The translations under genes and the position numbers were made by a program. 5,706 nt of DNA from Thauera sp. (GTDB taxonomy: Bacteria > Pseudomonadota > Gammaproteobacteria > Burkholderiales > Rhodocyclaceae): the NCBI GenBank assembly GCA_023150215.1, contig JAKLLJ010000226.1:1-5706 (forward strand), read 5' to 3'. Shown piece by piece: positions 1 through 5,443 of this stretch. Below the pieces are notes generated by a model. The model was not told where the DNA came from. It saw nothing but the letters and a program-made list of their open reading frames with translations, and did no database searches. How positions within the stretch are numbered: position 1 is the first letter of the stretch; each line of letters starts with the position of its first letter.

Positions 1-1265
1 AGGCGGAACTGCACGCGCTTGGCGCCCAGGCCCTTGGCGGCGAGGTCGGCGGCGATCGCATCGACGGCCTGCGCGAAGCCGAGGCCGTCGTACTTGCCGG
101 AGTTGACCAGGCGGCCGTAGTCGGAATAAGCGTCCTGCCACGGCGCGACGGTGTCGGCGTAGGCGTCGGAGCCGACCACCATGCGGATCGGCAGCTCATA
201 TTTGGTGGCGAAGGCGAAGTCGCGCTCGTCGTGCGCCGGCACCGCCATCACCGCGCCTTCGCCGTAGCCCATCAGCACGTAGTTGGCGACCCAGACCTCG
301 AGCGGCTCGTCGCTGAGCGGGTGGCGCACCTTGAGGCCGGTGGCCATGCCCTTCTTTTCCATCGTGGCGATGTCGGCCTCGGCGACGCCGCCGCGCTTGC
401 ATTCCTCGATGAACTCGGCGAGCGCCGGATTGCTGGCCGCGGCCTGGGTGGCTAGCGGGTGCTCGGCGGCCACCGCGACATAGGTCGCGCCCATCAGGGT
501 GTCGGCGCGGGTGGTGAACACCTTCAGTACGCCTTCGTGGCCGATGCTCGACACATCGAAGGGGAAGCTGATTTCCACGCCTTCCGAGCGCCCGATCCAG
601 TTCTTCTGCATCAGCTTGACCTGCTCGGGCCAGTTGGGCAAGTCGTCGAGCGCGGACAGCAGTTCGTCGGCGTAGGCGGTGATCTTCATGTAGTACATGG
701 GGATCTCGCGCTTCTCGACGAGCGCGCCCGAGCGCCAGCCGCGGCCGTCGATGACCTGCTCGTTGGCGAGCACGGTCTCGTCGACCGGATCCCAGTTGAC
801 CGTGCCGAGGCGCTTGTAGATCAGGCCCTTCTCGAACAGTCGGGTAAACAGCCACTGCTCCCAGCGGTAGTACTCGGGGGTGCAGGTGGCGAGCTCGCGC
901 GACCAGTCGATGGCGAAGCCGAGGCGCTTCAGCTGCGCCTTCATGTAGTCGATGTTGGCGTAGGTCCACTTCGCCGGCGGCACGTTGTTCTGGATCGCGG
1001 CGTTCTCGGCCGGCATGCCGAAGGCGTCCCAGCCCATCGGCTGCAGCACGTTGAAGCCTTTCATGCGGTGGAAGCGCGCAAGCACGTCGCCGATGGTGTA
1101 GTTGCGCACGTGCCCCATGTGCAGCTTGCCCGAGGGGTAGGGGAACATCGACAGGCAGTAGTACTTCGGACGGCTGCTGTCCTCGGTCACGCGGAAGGCG
1201 GCGGTGGAGTCCCAGTGCTGCTGGGCGGCCGTCTCGACGGCGGCGGGCTGGTATTTGTCCTGCAT
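1..1265 (-). CDS. leuS: Leucyl-tRNA synthetase, N-terminal part (gene cut by the left edge)
   Basis: Class I aminoacyl-tRNA synthetase that charges tRNA-Leu with leucine in the cytoplasm. The window holds residues 1-421 of a protein that in this family is usually about 860-880 aa. The start (MQDKYQPAAVETAAQQHW) is typical of proteobacterial LeuRS. The Rossmann-fold signature PYPSGKLHMGH, with HMGH at residues 49-52, is the HIGH-type ATP-binding motif. The CP1 editing domain is recognisable by the threonine-rich TTRADT at 251-256 and by MAVPAHDERDFAFA, whose Asp346 matches the editing-site aspartate (Asp345 in E. coli). The KMSKS loop and anticodon-binding domain lie outside the window. The reading frame is intact. 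No clear Shine-Dalgarno sequence precedes the ATG, so the start rests on family similarity. A strong terminator upstream on the same strand separates it from the small gene, so it should have its own promoter within about 95 bp. Confidence 0.97.
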   Translation of the reverse strand, partial: MQDKYQPAAVETAAQQHWDSTAAFRVTEDSSRPKYYCLSMFPYPSGKLHMGHVRNYTIGDVLARFHRMKGFNVLQPMGWDAFGMPAENAAIQNNVPPAKWTYANIDYMKAQLKRLGFAIDWSRELATCTPEYYRWEQWLFTRLFEKGLIYKRLGTVNWDPVDETVLANEQVIDGRGWRSGALVEKREIPMYYMKITAYADELLSALDDLPNWPEQVKLMQKNWIGRSEGVEISFPFDVSSIGHEGVLKVFTTRADTLMGATYVAVAAEHPLATQAAASNPALAEFIEECKRGGVAEADIATMEKKGMATGLKVRHPLSDEPLEVWVANYVLMGYGEGAVMAVPAHDERDFAFATKYELPIRMVVGSDAYADTVAPWQDAYSDYGRLVNSGKYDGLGFAQAVDAIAADLAAKGLGAKRVQFR

Positions 1266-1301
1266 GGCGGCGTGCGGGCTGGATGGCGTTGAAAACACGC
1301 C

Positions 1302-1307
1302 AGTATA
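1302..1307 (-). promoter_or_regulatory. Candidate -10 box of the leuS promoter
   Basis: On the minus strand the sequence is TATACT, five of six matches to the sigma-70 -10 consensus, 36 bp before the leuS ATG. Because the intrinsic terminator at 1361-1392 ends upstream transcription, a leuS promoter must lie in this short interval, and this is the best -10 in it. No good -35 box is seen at 16-18 bp. A 6-bp inverted repeat (1284-1289 with 1297-1302) directly follows and touches the box. Its role is unknown. Confidence 0.4.
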
Positions 1308-1360
1308 CCTTGAAGCGTTGCCGCCCGCGCCCGCTTGGCCGGCGGTGTCGGGCCGCGGGC

Positions 1361-1392
1361 AAAAAAAAGGCACCCCGCATGCGCGGAGTGCC
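1361..1392 (-). terminator. Intrinsic (Rho-independent) terminator of the small gene
   Basis: Read on the minus strand, a 10-bp G+C-rich stem (1383-1392 pairing with 1369-1378; one T-G wobble, otherwise perfect) with a 4-nt loop is followed immediately by eight T residues (1361-1368). This is a textbook Rho-independent terminator. It lies about 130 bp beyond the stop of the 110-aa gene and about 95 bp before leuS, so it ends the small gene's transcript and isolates leuS. Confidence 0.93.
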
Positions 1393-1523
1393 GAATCTCC
1401 ATTGAAGGAGGGAGGGAGACAAGCAATCAGTGCCGCGCCGCGATGGCGGCGCGAGGACAGCAGGGGCGGCGCGGGGGCCGAGGCAGCGCTCGAAGGCGCT
1501 GCGTGTGCAGCGTGAGCCCGGGC
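1393..1523 (-). other. Hairpin-rich 3' untranslated region of the small gene
   Basis: No convincing coding sequence lies here. It contains several inverted repeats: an 8-bp perfect stem with a 4-nt loop (1434-1441 with 1446-1453); a 7-bp perfect stem with a 6-nt loop (1483-1489 with 1496-1502); and a 6-bp perfect stem with a 4-nt loop (1497-1502 with 1507-1512). The last two share an arm and cannot form together. With the terminator at 1361-1392, the transcript 3' end would be a chain of stable hairpins, as in 3'-UTR-derived small RNAs. Whether a separate RNA is released is inference. Stem-forming repeats are also easily found by chance in DNA this rich in G+C. Confidence 0.4.
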
Positions 1524-1856
1524 TCAGGCGGCGCGATGGTGGGTGTGGTCGTTGTGCTGGCGCTGCCAGTTCGCGTGGAAGGCGGAGAACAGGTCTTCCA
1601 TGGCGATCAGCGGCAGGCGCCACATGCGGTTCTGAGTGCGGACGTAGGACTGCATGCGCGGTGCGCACAGCGTGCTGCGTTCGGCCTCGAGCAGGCGAAC
1701 GAAGTGGTCCATCGCCGAGCCCCAGTATTCGGCGTTGCCGACCCAGCCGGTTTCGGCCGTTGCTTCGCGCACGGCCTTACGCCAGAGGGCTTCGGCGCGA
1801 TCGAGGGACACACCCGCCTTGCGGGCATACCAAGGCAGCAGCTTGGGGGTTTTCAT
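1524..1856 (-). CDS. Small Trp-rich protein of unknown function, 110 aa
   Basis: I do not recognise a characterised family. The gene looks real: ATG with a good Shine-Dalgarno sequence (GGAG at 1865-1868, 8 nt before the start), a strong intrinsic terminator downstream, and no longer competing gene on either strand. The protein (MKTPKLLPWYARKAGVS...) is soluble-looking, with no signal peptide or membrane segment. It has six tryptophans (residues 9, 25, 38, 45, 79, 97), a probable helical segment around residues 17-35, a single Cys64, and a His-rich tail (His101, 104, 106, 107). The opening 'PKLLPWYARKAG' and the WVGNAEYWGSAMDHF stretch look like conserved blocks. It is transcribed away from uvrD across a 315-bp region with two palindromes, which suggests regulated expression. 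It appears to be a single-gene transcription unit. Metal binding by the tail and a link to polyhydroxybutyrate metabolism are only hypotheses. Confidence 0.85.
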   Translation of the reverse strand: MKTPKLLPWYARKAGVSLDRAEALWRKAVREATAETGWVGNAEYWGSAMDHFVRLLEAERSTLCAPRMQSYVRTQNRMWRLPLIAMEDLFSAFHANWQRQHNDHTHHRAA

Positions 1857-1872
1857 GATCGGTTCTCCGTCA

Positions 1873-1921
1873 GGGCCGGGTGTGGCCCGTCATCTTCCGG
1901 CTGCTTTCTGGGCGGCCGGAA
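1873..1921 (-). other. Two inverted repeats in the leader of the small gene
   Basis: Between the candidate promoters and the ATG at 1856 are two inverted repeats. The first has 7-bp arms (1895-1901 with 1915-1921, TTCCGGC/GCCGGAA) around 13 nt. The second has 5-bp arms (1873-1877 with 1884-1888, GGGCC/GGCCC) around 6 nt. Both would fold in the leader RNA just before the ribosome binding site at 1865-1868 and leave that site single-stranded. Regulation by these hairpins is not shown. Confidence 0.35.
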
Positions 1922-1941
1922 CAAGTTTTATGGTGTGGCGC

Positions 1942-1947
1942 AATATA
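1942..1947 (-). promoter_or_regulatory. Candidate -10 box for the small gene (proximal)
   Basis: Minus-strand TATATT, five of six matches to the -10 consensus, about 85 bp before the ATG at 1856. The best -35 at 16 bp spacing (GGAACA) matches only half of the consensus. It competes with the palindrome-overlapping promoter at 2024-2050 as the start site. Confidence 0.3.
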
Positions 1948-2023
1948 GATCGAGCGCCATCGGTGTTCCTTGATTCTGCACAATTCCGATTCGGGATGTT
2001 GTGACAAGTTCCCGGTTATCGAG

Positions 2024-2050
2024 ATTTTATTGTGCATCGCACAACTCCAA
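2024..2050 (-). promoter_or_regulatory. Candidate promoter for the small gene overlapping a palindrome
   Basis: On the minus strand TTGGAG (2045-2050) and TAAAAT (2024-2029) are separated by exactly 15 bp, and those 15 bp are the perfect palindrome at 2030-2044. The -10 matches five of six consensus positions and the -35 three of six. The spacing is shorter than the usual 16-18. If real, transcription would start near 2017, leaving a leader of about 160 nt, and a protein bound to the palindrome would block RNA polymerase directly. Confidence 0.35.
2030..2044. promoter_or_regulatory. Perfect palindrome, likely operator (site 1)
   Basis: TTGTGC-N3-GCACAA, a perfect 6-bp inverted repeat with a 3-bp centre. 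Its minus strand carries the 9-mer TGCGATGCA, identical to the core of the longer palindrome at 2079-2107. Symmetric TGC-N3-GCA sites suit a dimeric helix-turn-helix regulator. The PHA regulator PhaR of Paracoccus is reported to bind CTGC-N3/4-GCAG-type sites, so PhaR is one candidate ligand; this is inference. Confidence 0.6.
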
Positions 2051-2078
2051 TTTAGCGCAAAAGCGCCATCCTGCAAGT

Positions 2079-2107
2079 AGTGTGTTGTTGCGATGCAACA
2101 TCACACT
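2079..2107. promoter_or_regulatory. Long palindrome, likely operator (site 2)
   Basis: A 29-bp near-perfect palindrome. The inner arms TGTTGC (2086-2091) and GCAACA (2095-2100) flank GAT. After one mismatched pair (2085/2101), the outer arms AGTGTG (2079-2084) and CACACT (2102-2107) match perfectly. Its 9-bp centre TGCGATGCA is the same as that of site 1, read on the other strand, with centres 56 bp apart. It lies about 65 bp before the uvrD ATG. There is no U-tract, so it is not an intrinsic terminator. A protein-binding site is more likely than an RNA structure, because 13 of 14 half-positions are symmetric and site 1 repeats the core. Confidence 0.6.
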
Positions 2108-2143
2108 GTGGCGTATCGATTCGGCCCTGCCTGCCGTGCCCGA

Positions 2144-2166
2144 TACAATGCGGGCTCGAAGAGGAA
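2144..2166 (+). promoter_or_regulatory. Candidate uvrD -10 box and ribosome binding site
   Basis: TACAAT at 2144-2149 matches five of six -10 positions. AAGAGGAA at 2159-2166 is a good Shine-Dalgarno sequence 7 nt (from GAGG) before the ATG at 2172. The Shine-Dalgarno fixes this ATG over the in-frame ATG at 2178 and over the open frame running upstream to 2001. No convincing -35 is seen. The leader would be only about 15 nt, which is short but workable. Confidence 0.45.
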
Positions 2167-2171
2167 CCGCG

Positions 2172-4397
2172 ATGTCCATGCTGCTCAGCAACCTGAATCC
2201 CGAACAACTGCAGGCGGTCAGCCTGCCCGCCCAACACGCCTTGATCCTCGCGGGTGCGGGGTCGGGCAAGACCCGCGTGCTCACCACGCGCATCGCCTGG
2301 CTGATCCAGTCGGGCCAGGTCGATCCGGCCGGCATCCTCGCCGTTACATTTACCAACAAAGCCGCCAAGGAGATGCTCGTCCGTCTCGGCTCGATGCTGC
2401 CGGTGAGTCCCCGCGGCATGTGGATCGGCACCTTTCACGGCCTCGCCAACCGCCTGCTGCGCGCCCACCACCGCGATGCCGGGCTGCCACAGCTGTTCCA
2501 GATTCTCGACGCGGGCGACCAGCTCGCCGCCATCAAGCGCCTGCTGAAGACACTCAACGTCGACGACGAGGCATTCCCGCCGCGCGAGCTGCAGCACTTC
2601 ATCAACGGCCACAAGGAAGCCGGCAACAGGCCGCATGCGGTGGAGGCCTGGGACGACTACACCCGCCAGCGCGTGCAACTGTTTCAGGAGTATGAAGCGC
2701 AGTGCCAGCGCGAGTCTGTTGTGGATTTTGCGGAGTTGCTTTTGCGCAGCTATGAGCTGCTCGAGCGCAACGAGCCGCTGCGTCGCCACTACCAGCGCCG
2801 CTTCCGCCACATCCTGGTCGACGAGTTCCAGGACACCAACCGCCTGCAGTACCGCTGGCTGAAGCTCTTCGCGGACGAAGGACGCGAGGGCGGTGCCGCG
2901 ATGTTCTGCGTCGGCGACGACGACCAGAGCATCTACCGCTTCCGCGGCGCCGAGGTCGGCAACATGCGCGACTTCGAGCGCGAGTTCCGGGTCGCCAACG
3001 TGATCCGCCTCGAGCAGAACTATCGCTCGCATGCCAACATCCTCGACGCCGCCAACGCGATCATCCGCAACAACGGCAACCGTCTCGGCAAGAACCTGTG
3101 GACCGACCAGGGGGCGGGCGAGCCGATCCGCGTCTTCGAGGCTTTCGCGGACGCCGACGAGGCGCGCTGGATCGTCGAGGAGATCCAGTCCCTGGTGCGC
3201 GACGGCGCGCTGCGCAGCGAGATCGCGCTGCTCTACCGCTCGAATGCGCAGTCGCGGGTGCTCGAGCACCAATTGTTCTCGGCCGGCATCTCCTACCGCG
3301 TATATGGCGGCCTGCGCTTCTTCGAACGCCAGGAGATCAAGCATGCGCTCGCCTATCTGCGCCTGATCGCCAACGCGGACGACGACACCTCGTTCGCGCG
3401 CGTGGTGAACTTTCCCACCCGTGGCATCGGCGCGCGCTCGCTCGAGGTGCTGACCGACGCCGCGCGCACGTACAACACCAGCCTCTACGCTACCGTGCCG
3501 CACCTCTCCGGCAAGCCGGGCAGCGCGCTCGCGGTCTTCGTGCGCCTGGTCGAGGACCTGCGCCGCGACACCGCCGGCTTGCCGCTGCCCGAGCTGGTCG
3601 ACCATGTGCTCGACACCAGCGGCCTGCGCGCGCACTACAAGGCCGACAAGGAGGGCCGCGAGCGCCTGGAGAACCTCGACGAGCTGATCAACGCCGCGGC
3701 CAACTTCCTCGCCGAGGCCCAGGCCCGGTCGGGTGCGGACGAGACCGTGGCGCAGCCGCACGCGCTGCTGGCGGATTTCCTCGCCCACGCCTCGCTCGAG
3801 GCCGGCGACCACCAGGCCGACCAGGGTGCGGATGCGGTGCAACTGATGACGGTGCACTCGGCCAAGGGGCTCGAGTTCAACGTCGTCTTCCTGTCCGGCC
3901 TGGAGGAGGGCTTGTTCCCGCACGAGAACAGCATTCTCGAAACCGATGGCCTGGAGGAGGAGCGCAGGCTGATGTACGTCGCGGTGACGCGTGCGCGCGA
4001 GCGCCTTTATCTGTCCTTCGCGCAGAGCCGCATGCTGCACGGCCAGACGCGCTACAACCTGCGCTCGCGCTTCCTGGAGGAGATTCCGGCCGCACTCACC
4101 AAGTGGCTGACGCCACCGAATCCGCGCGCGGCCGCTGGCGGGGCGATGGGCGGCATGGGCGGCGGCTACTTCAAGCCCTCGCCGGCTGCCGCCCAGGTGC
4201 AGCGTGCACCGCGGCCGGCTTTCGCAAGCCTGCCCAACGGGCTGCGCATCGGGCAGTCGGTCGCCCATGCGAAGTTCGGCCAGGGCGTGATCGTGGCGGC
4301 CGAGGGGAGCGGCAGCGACGCCAAGGTGCAGATCAACTTCGGCCCGGTGGGGATGAAGTGGTTGCTGCTGTCGGTGGCGAAGCTGGAGCCGTTGTGA
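2172..4397 (+). CDS. uvrD: DNA helicase II, UvrD-type superfamily 1A 3'-5' helicase
   Basis: ATP-dependent 3'-5' DNA helicase that removes UvrC-incised oligonucleotides in nucleotide excision repair and unwinds nicked strands in mismatch repair. The protein has 741 aa, close to the family norm of about 720-740. All superfamily 1A motifs are visible: Q motif near N9-Q12; Walker A GAGSGKT (28-34); motif Ia VTFTNKAAKEM (58-68); GTFHG (86-90); Walker B DEFQD (217-221); motif III GDDDQSIYRFRG (248-259); motif IV LEQNYRS (280-286); motif V TVHSAKGLEF (around His562); motif VI VAVTRARER (from 603). After a Gly/Ala-rich linker, the last 50 or so residues (GLRIGQSVAHAKFGQG...) form the Tudor-like C-terminal domain that in UvrD/PcrA contacts RNA polymerase. 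The full motif set and tail favour UvrD over Rep. I found no LexA box upstream. The gene is convergent with the HDOD gene, with 42 bp between stops. Confidence 0.93.
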   Translation: MSMLLSNLNPEQLQAVSLPAQHALILAGAGSGKTRVLTTRIAWLIQSGQVDPAGILAVTFTNKAAKEMLVRLGSMLPVSPRGMWIGTFHGLANRLLRAHHRDAGLPQLFQILDAGDQLAAIKRLLKTLNVDDEAFPPRELQHFINGHKEAGNRPHAVEAWDDYTRQRVQLFQEYEAQCQRESVVDFAELLLRSYELLERNEPLRRHYQRRFRHILVDEFQDTNRLQYRWLKLFADEGREGGAAMFCVGDDDQSIYRFRGAEVGNMRDFEREFRVANVIRLEQNYRSHANILDAANAIIRNNGNRLGKNLWTDQGAGEPIRVFEAFADADEARWIVEEIQSLVRDGALRSEIALLYRSNAQSRVLEHQLFSAGISYRVYGGLRFFERQEIKHALAYLRLIANADDDTSFARVVNFPTRGIGARSLEVLTDAARTYNTSLYATVPHLSGKPGSALAVFVRLVEDLRRDTAGLPLPELVDHVLDTSGLRAHYKADKEGRERLENLDELINAAANFLAEAQARSGADETVAQPHALLADFLAHASLEAGDHQADQGADAVQLMTVHSAKGLEFNVVFLSGLEEGLFPHENSILETDGLEEERRLMYVAVTRARERLYLSFAQSRMLHGQTRYNLRSRFLEEIPAALTKWLTPPNPRAAAGGAMGGMGGGYFKPSPAAAQVQRAPRPAFASLPNGLRIGQSVAHAKFGQGVIVAAEGSGSDAKVQINFGPVGMKWLLLSVAKLEPL

Positions 4398-4401
4398 GCC
4401 G

Positions 4402-4435
4402 CACGGCGCGCGCAGGAAGCTGTCCCGCGCCCGTG
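4402..4435. terminator. Possible hairpin between convergent uvrD and HDOD genes
   Basis: CACGGCGCG (4402-4410) can pair with CGCG-C-CCGTG (4426-4435), nine pairs with a single bulged C and a 15-nt loop. It occupies the 42-bp gap between the two convergent stop codons, where a two-way terminator would be expected. No T-tract follows on either strand, so it is not a canonical intrinsic terminator and termination here is uncertain. Confidence 0.3.
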
Positions 4436-4439
4436 GCGT

Positions 4440-5318
4440 TCACGCGACCGCGTCCTCGTGCTGGCGGTGCAGGGTGTAGAGGAGGTCGTCGGTGAGGTCG
4501 TCGAGCTCGGTCGACGTGTAGCCGAAAAAGCGCCCGACGACCTCGCGGCCCTTGTCCCACTCCGCGTCGCGGCGGGTGCGCAGATGGGTGCCGGCGACGT
4601 ATTCGGCGACGAGGTTGATCGCGATCAGGGTTTGCGCTTCGGTGTCCAGGCCGGCGTCGGTGGCCAGCACCGAGTAGTCGTGATGACACAGGATGCCGGT
4701 GCACACCGCATCGGTCAGCCCCCAGGAGCGTGCGAGCAGATAGCCGATGGTGGCGTGGTCGGTGTCGAGCGCTTCGTCCTCGACGTCGGTGAAGCAGCGT
4801 TCGGTGGCCTGGTTGGCCGCGGCGAGGATGGTCTTGTAGTTCGTGAAGCGCCGGACCAGCAGCGGAATGCCGCAGTCGTGGAAGAGTCCGAATGTATAGG
4901 CCGTCTCCGGATGGGCGATGCCGGTCTGGCGGGCGAGCATCGCGCTCGCCGCGGCAGTGTAGCGGGAGCTCTCCCAGAAGCGCTCGAGGGCCGCGCCGGG
5001 GTCGGCGATCGCGCTGCGCAGCAGCGCTTCCTGGACCAGGTTGGCGAGGGTGCCGAAGCCGAGCATGCGGATCGCGTCGTCGATCGATGCGATCCGCCGC
5101 CCGCCGCCGAAGAAGGGGGTGTTGGCCGACTTGACCACGAGCGCCGCAAGGCCGACGTCCCGGCCGATCAGGGCGGCGATGCGCTTGCCGCTGACCTGAG
5201 GCTGGCGTAGCTCCCCCATCAGCTGGGCGAGAACCGCTGGACAGGTCGGGATGCCGATGCTCTTGAGCCTGTCCTGCTGATCCTGCGCGCGCCGTTCCCG
5301 CTGTTCCCGTGTCGGCAT
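4440..5318 (-). CDS. HDOD-domain protein, 292 aa
   Basis: HDOD proteins are soluble, HD-phosphohydrolase-like signalling or regulatory proteins whose biochemical role is mostly unknown. I chose the ATG at 5316-5318 because GGAG (5325-5328) lies 6 nt before it. The frame stays open upstream but would overlap the phosphomannomutase gene and lacks family-like sequence. Residues 1-20 are charged (MPTREQRERRAQDQQDR). The HDOD fold follows from about 20: GIPTCPAVLAQL (22-33), then the SIDDAIRMLGFGTLANLV helix (78-95), FWESSRYTAA (114-123), GLFHDCGIPLL (144-154, with H147-D148), His188 and H212-H213. Many HDOD proteins read FW-x-HS at the third of these blocks; here that position is Ser117, so an intact metal centre is doubtful. 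No other output domain or membrane segment is present. It follows the phosphomannomutase gene on the same strand after 125 bp, so cotranscription is possible. Confidence 0.88.
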   Translation of the reverse strand: MPTREQRERRAQDQQDRLKSIGIPTCPAVLAQLMGELRQPQVSGKRIAALIGRDVGLAALVVKSANTPFFGGGRRIASIDDAIRMLGFGTLANLVQEALLRSAIADPGAALERFWESSRYTAAASAMLARQTGIAHPETAYTFGLFHDCGIPLLVRRFTNYKTILAAANQATERCFTDVEDEALDTDHATIGYLLARSWGLTDAVCTGILCHHDYSVLATDAGLDTEAQTLIAINLVAEYVAGTHLRTRRDAEWDKGREVVGRFFGYTSTELDDLTDDLLYTLHRQHEDAVA

Positions 5319-5443
5319 GGACCGCTCCGTTCGAAGTTGGATCGAGTAGAAAGTGTGTTCATTGTCCGCCGCCGGTGCGCGCGCGCTGCGTGCGTTTTGT
5401 CGCACTGCGTCATGGATCGTGCCCGGCGGGCGGTCGGGAGCGC
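5319..5443 (-). other. Intergenic gap between phosphomannomutase and HDOD genes
   Basis: 125 bp with no gene. The only sites I can support are the HDOD Shine-Dalgarno (5325-5328) and some T-rich sequence (minus-strand ACTTTCTACTCG) just before it. I see no intrinsic terminator after the phosphomannomutase stop and no promoter with both boxes, so either readthrough from upstream or a weak local promoter could express the HDOD gene. Confidence 0.5.

Noticed and set aside
1266..1360. Leader peptide or attenuator controlling leuS
   Set aside because: No short open frame with runs of leucine codons and no terminator/antiterminator pair lies between the upstream terminator and leuS. The only inverted repeat (1284-1302) touches the presumed -10.
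196..1668. 490-residue minus-strand open frame across leuS and its upstream region
   Set aside because: It is out of frame with leuS, Arg/Pro/Ala-rich and spans the intrinsic terminator at 1361-1392. LeuRS motifs lie in the other frame.
1335..1973. Plus-strand open frames of 103-212 codons opposite the small gene
   Set aside because: The GGAGGGAGGGAG run at 1407-1418 looks like a Shine-Dalgarno, but the nearest in-frame ATG (1443) is over 20 nt away. The frames run antisense to the terminator and the 110-aa gene, and the protein sequence is shadow-like.
2104..2125. LexA (SOS) box upstream of uvrD
   Set aside because: A CTGT half occurs at 2106-2109, but no ACAG partner follows at the required distance, and the A/T-rich centre is missing.
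2001..2171. 57-residue N-terminal extension of uvrD
   Set aside because: The frame is open, but it runs across the palindromes, lacks UvrD-like sequence, and the ATG at 2172 has a proper Shine-Dalgarno and gives the expected protein length.
2052..4268. 738-residue open frame on the minus strand opposite uvrD
   Set aside because: It is the antisense shadow of a gene with strong third-position G/C bias, which removes stops from the opposite strand. The translation is low-complexity (Ala, Val, Arg, Leu, Glu) with no family motif, and the uvrD frame is unambiguous.
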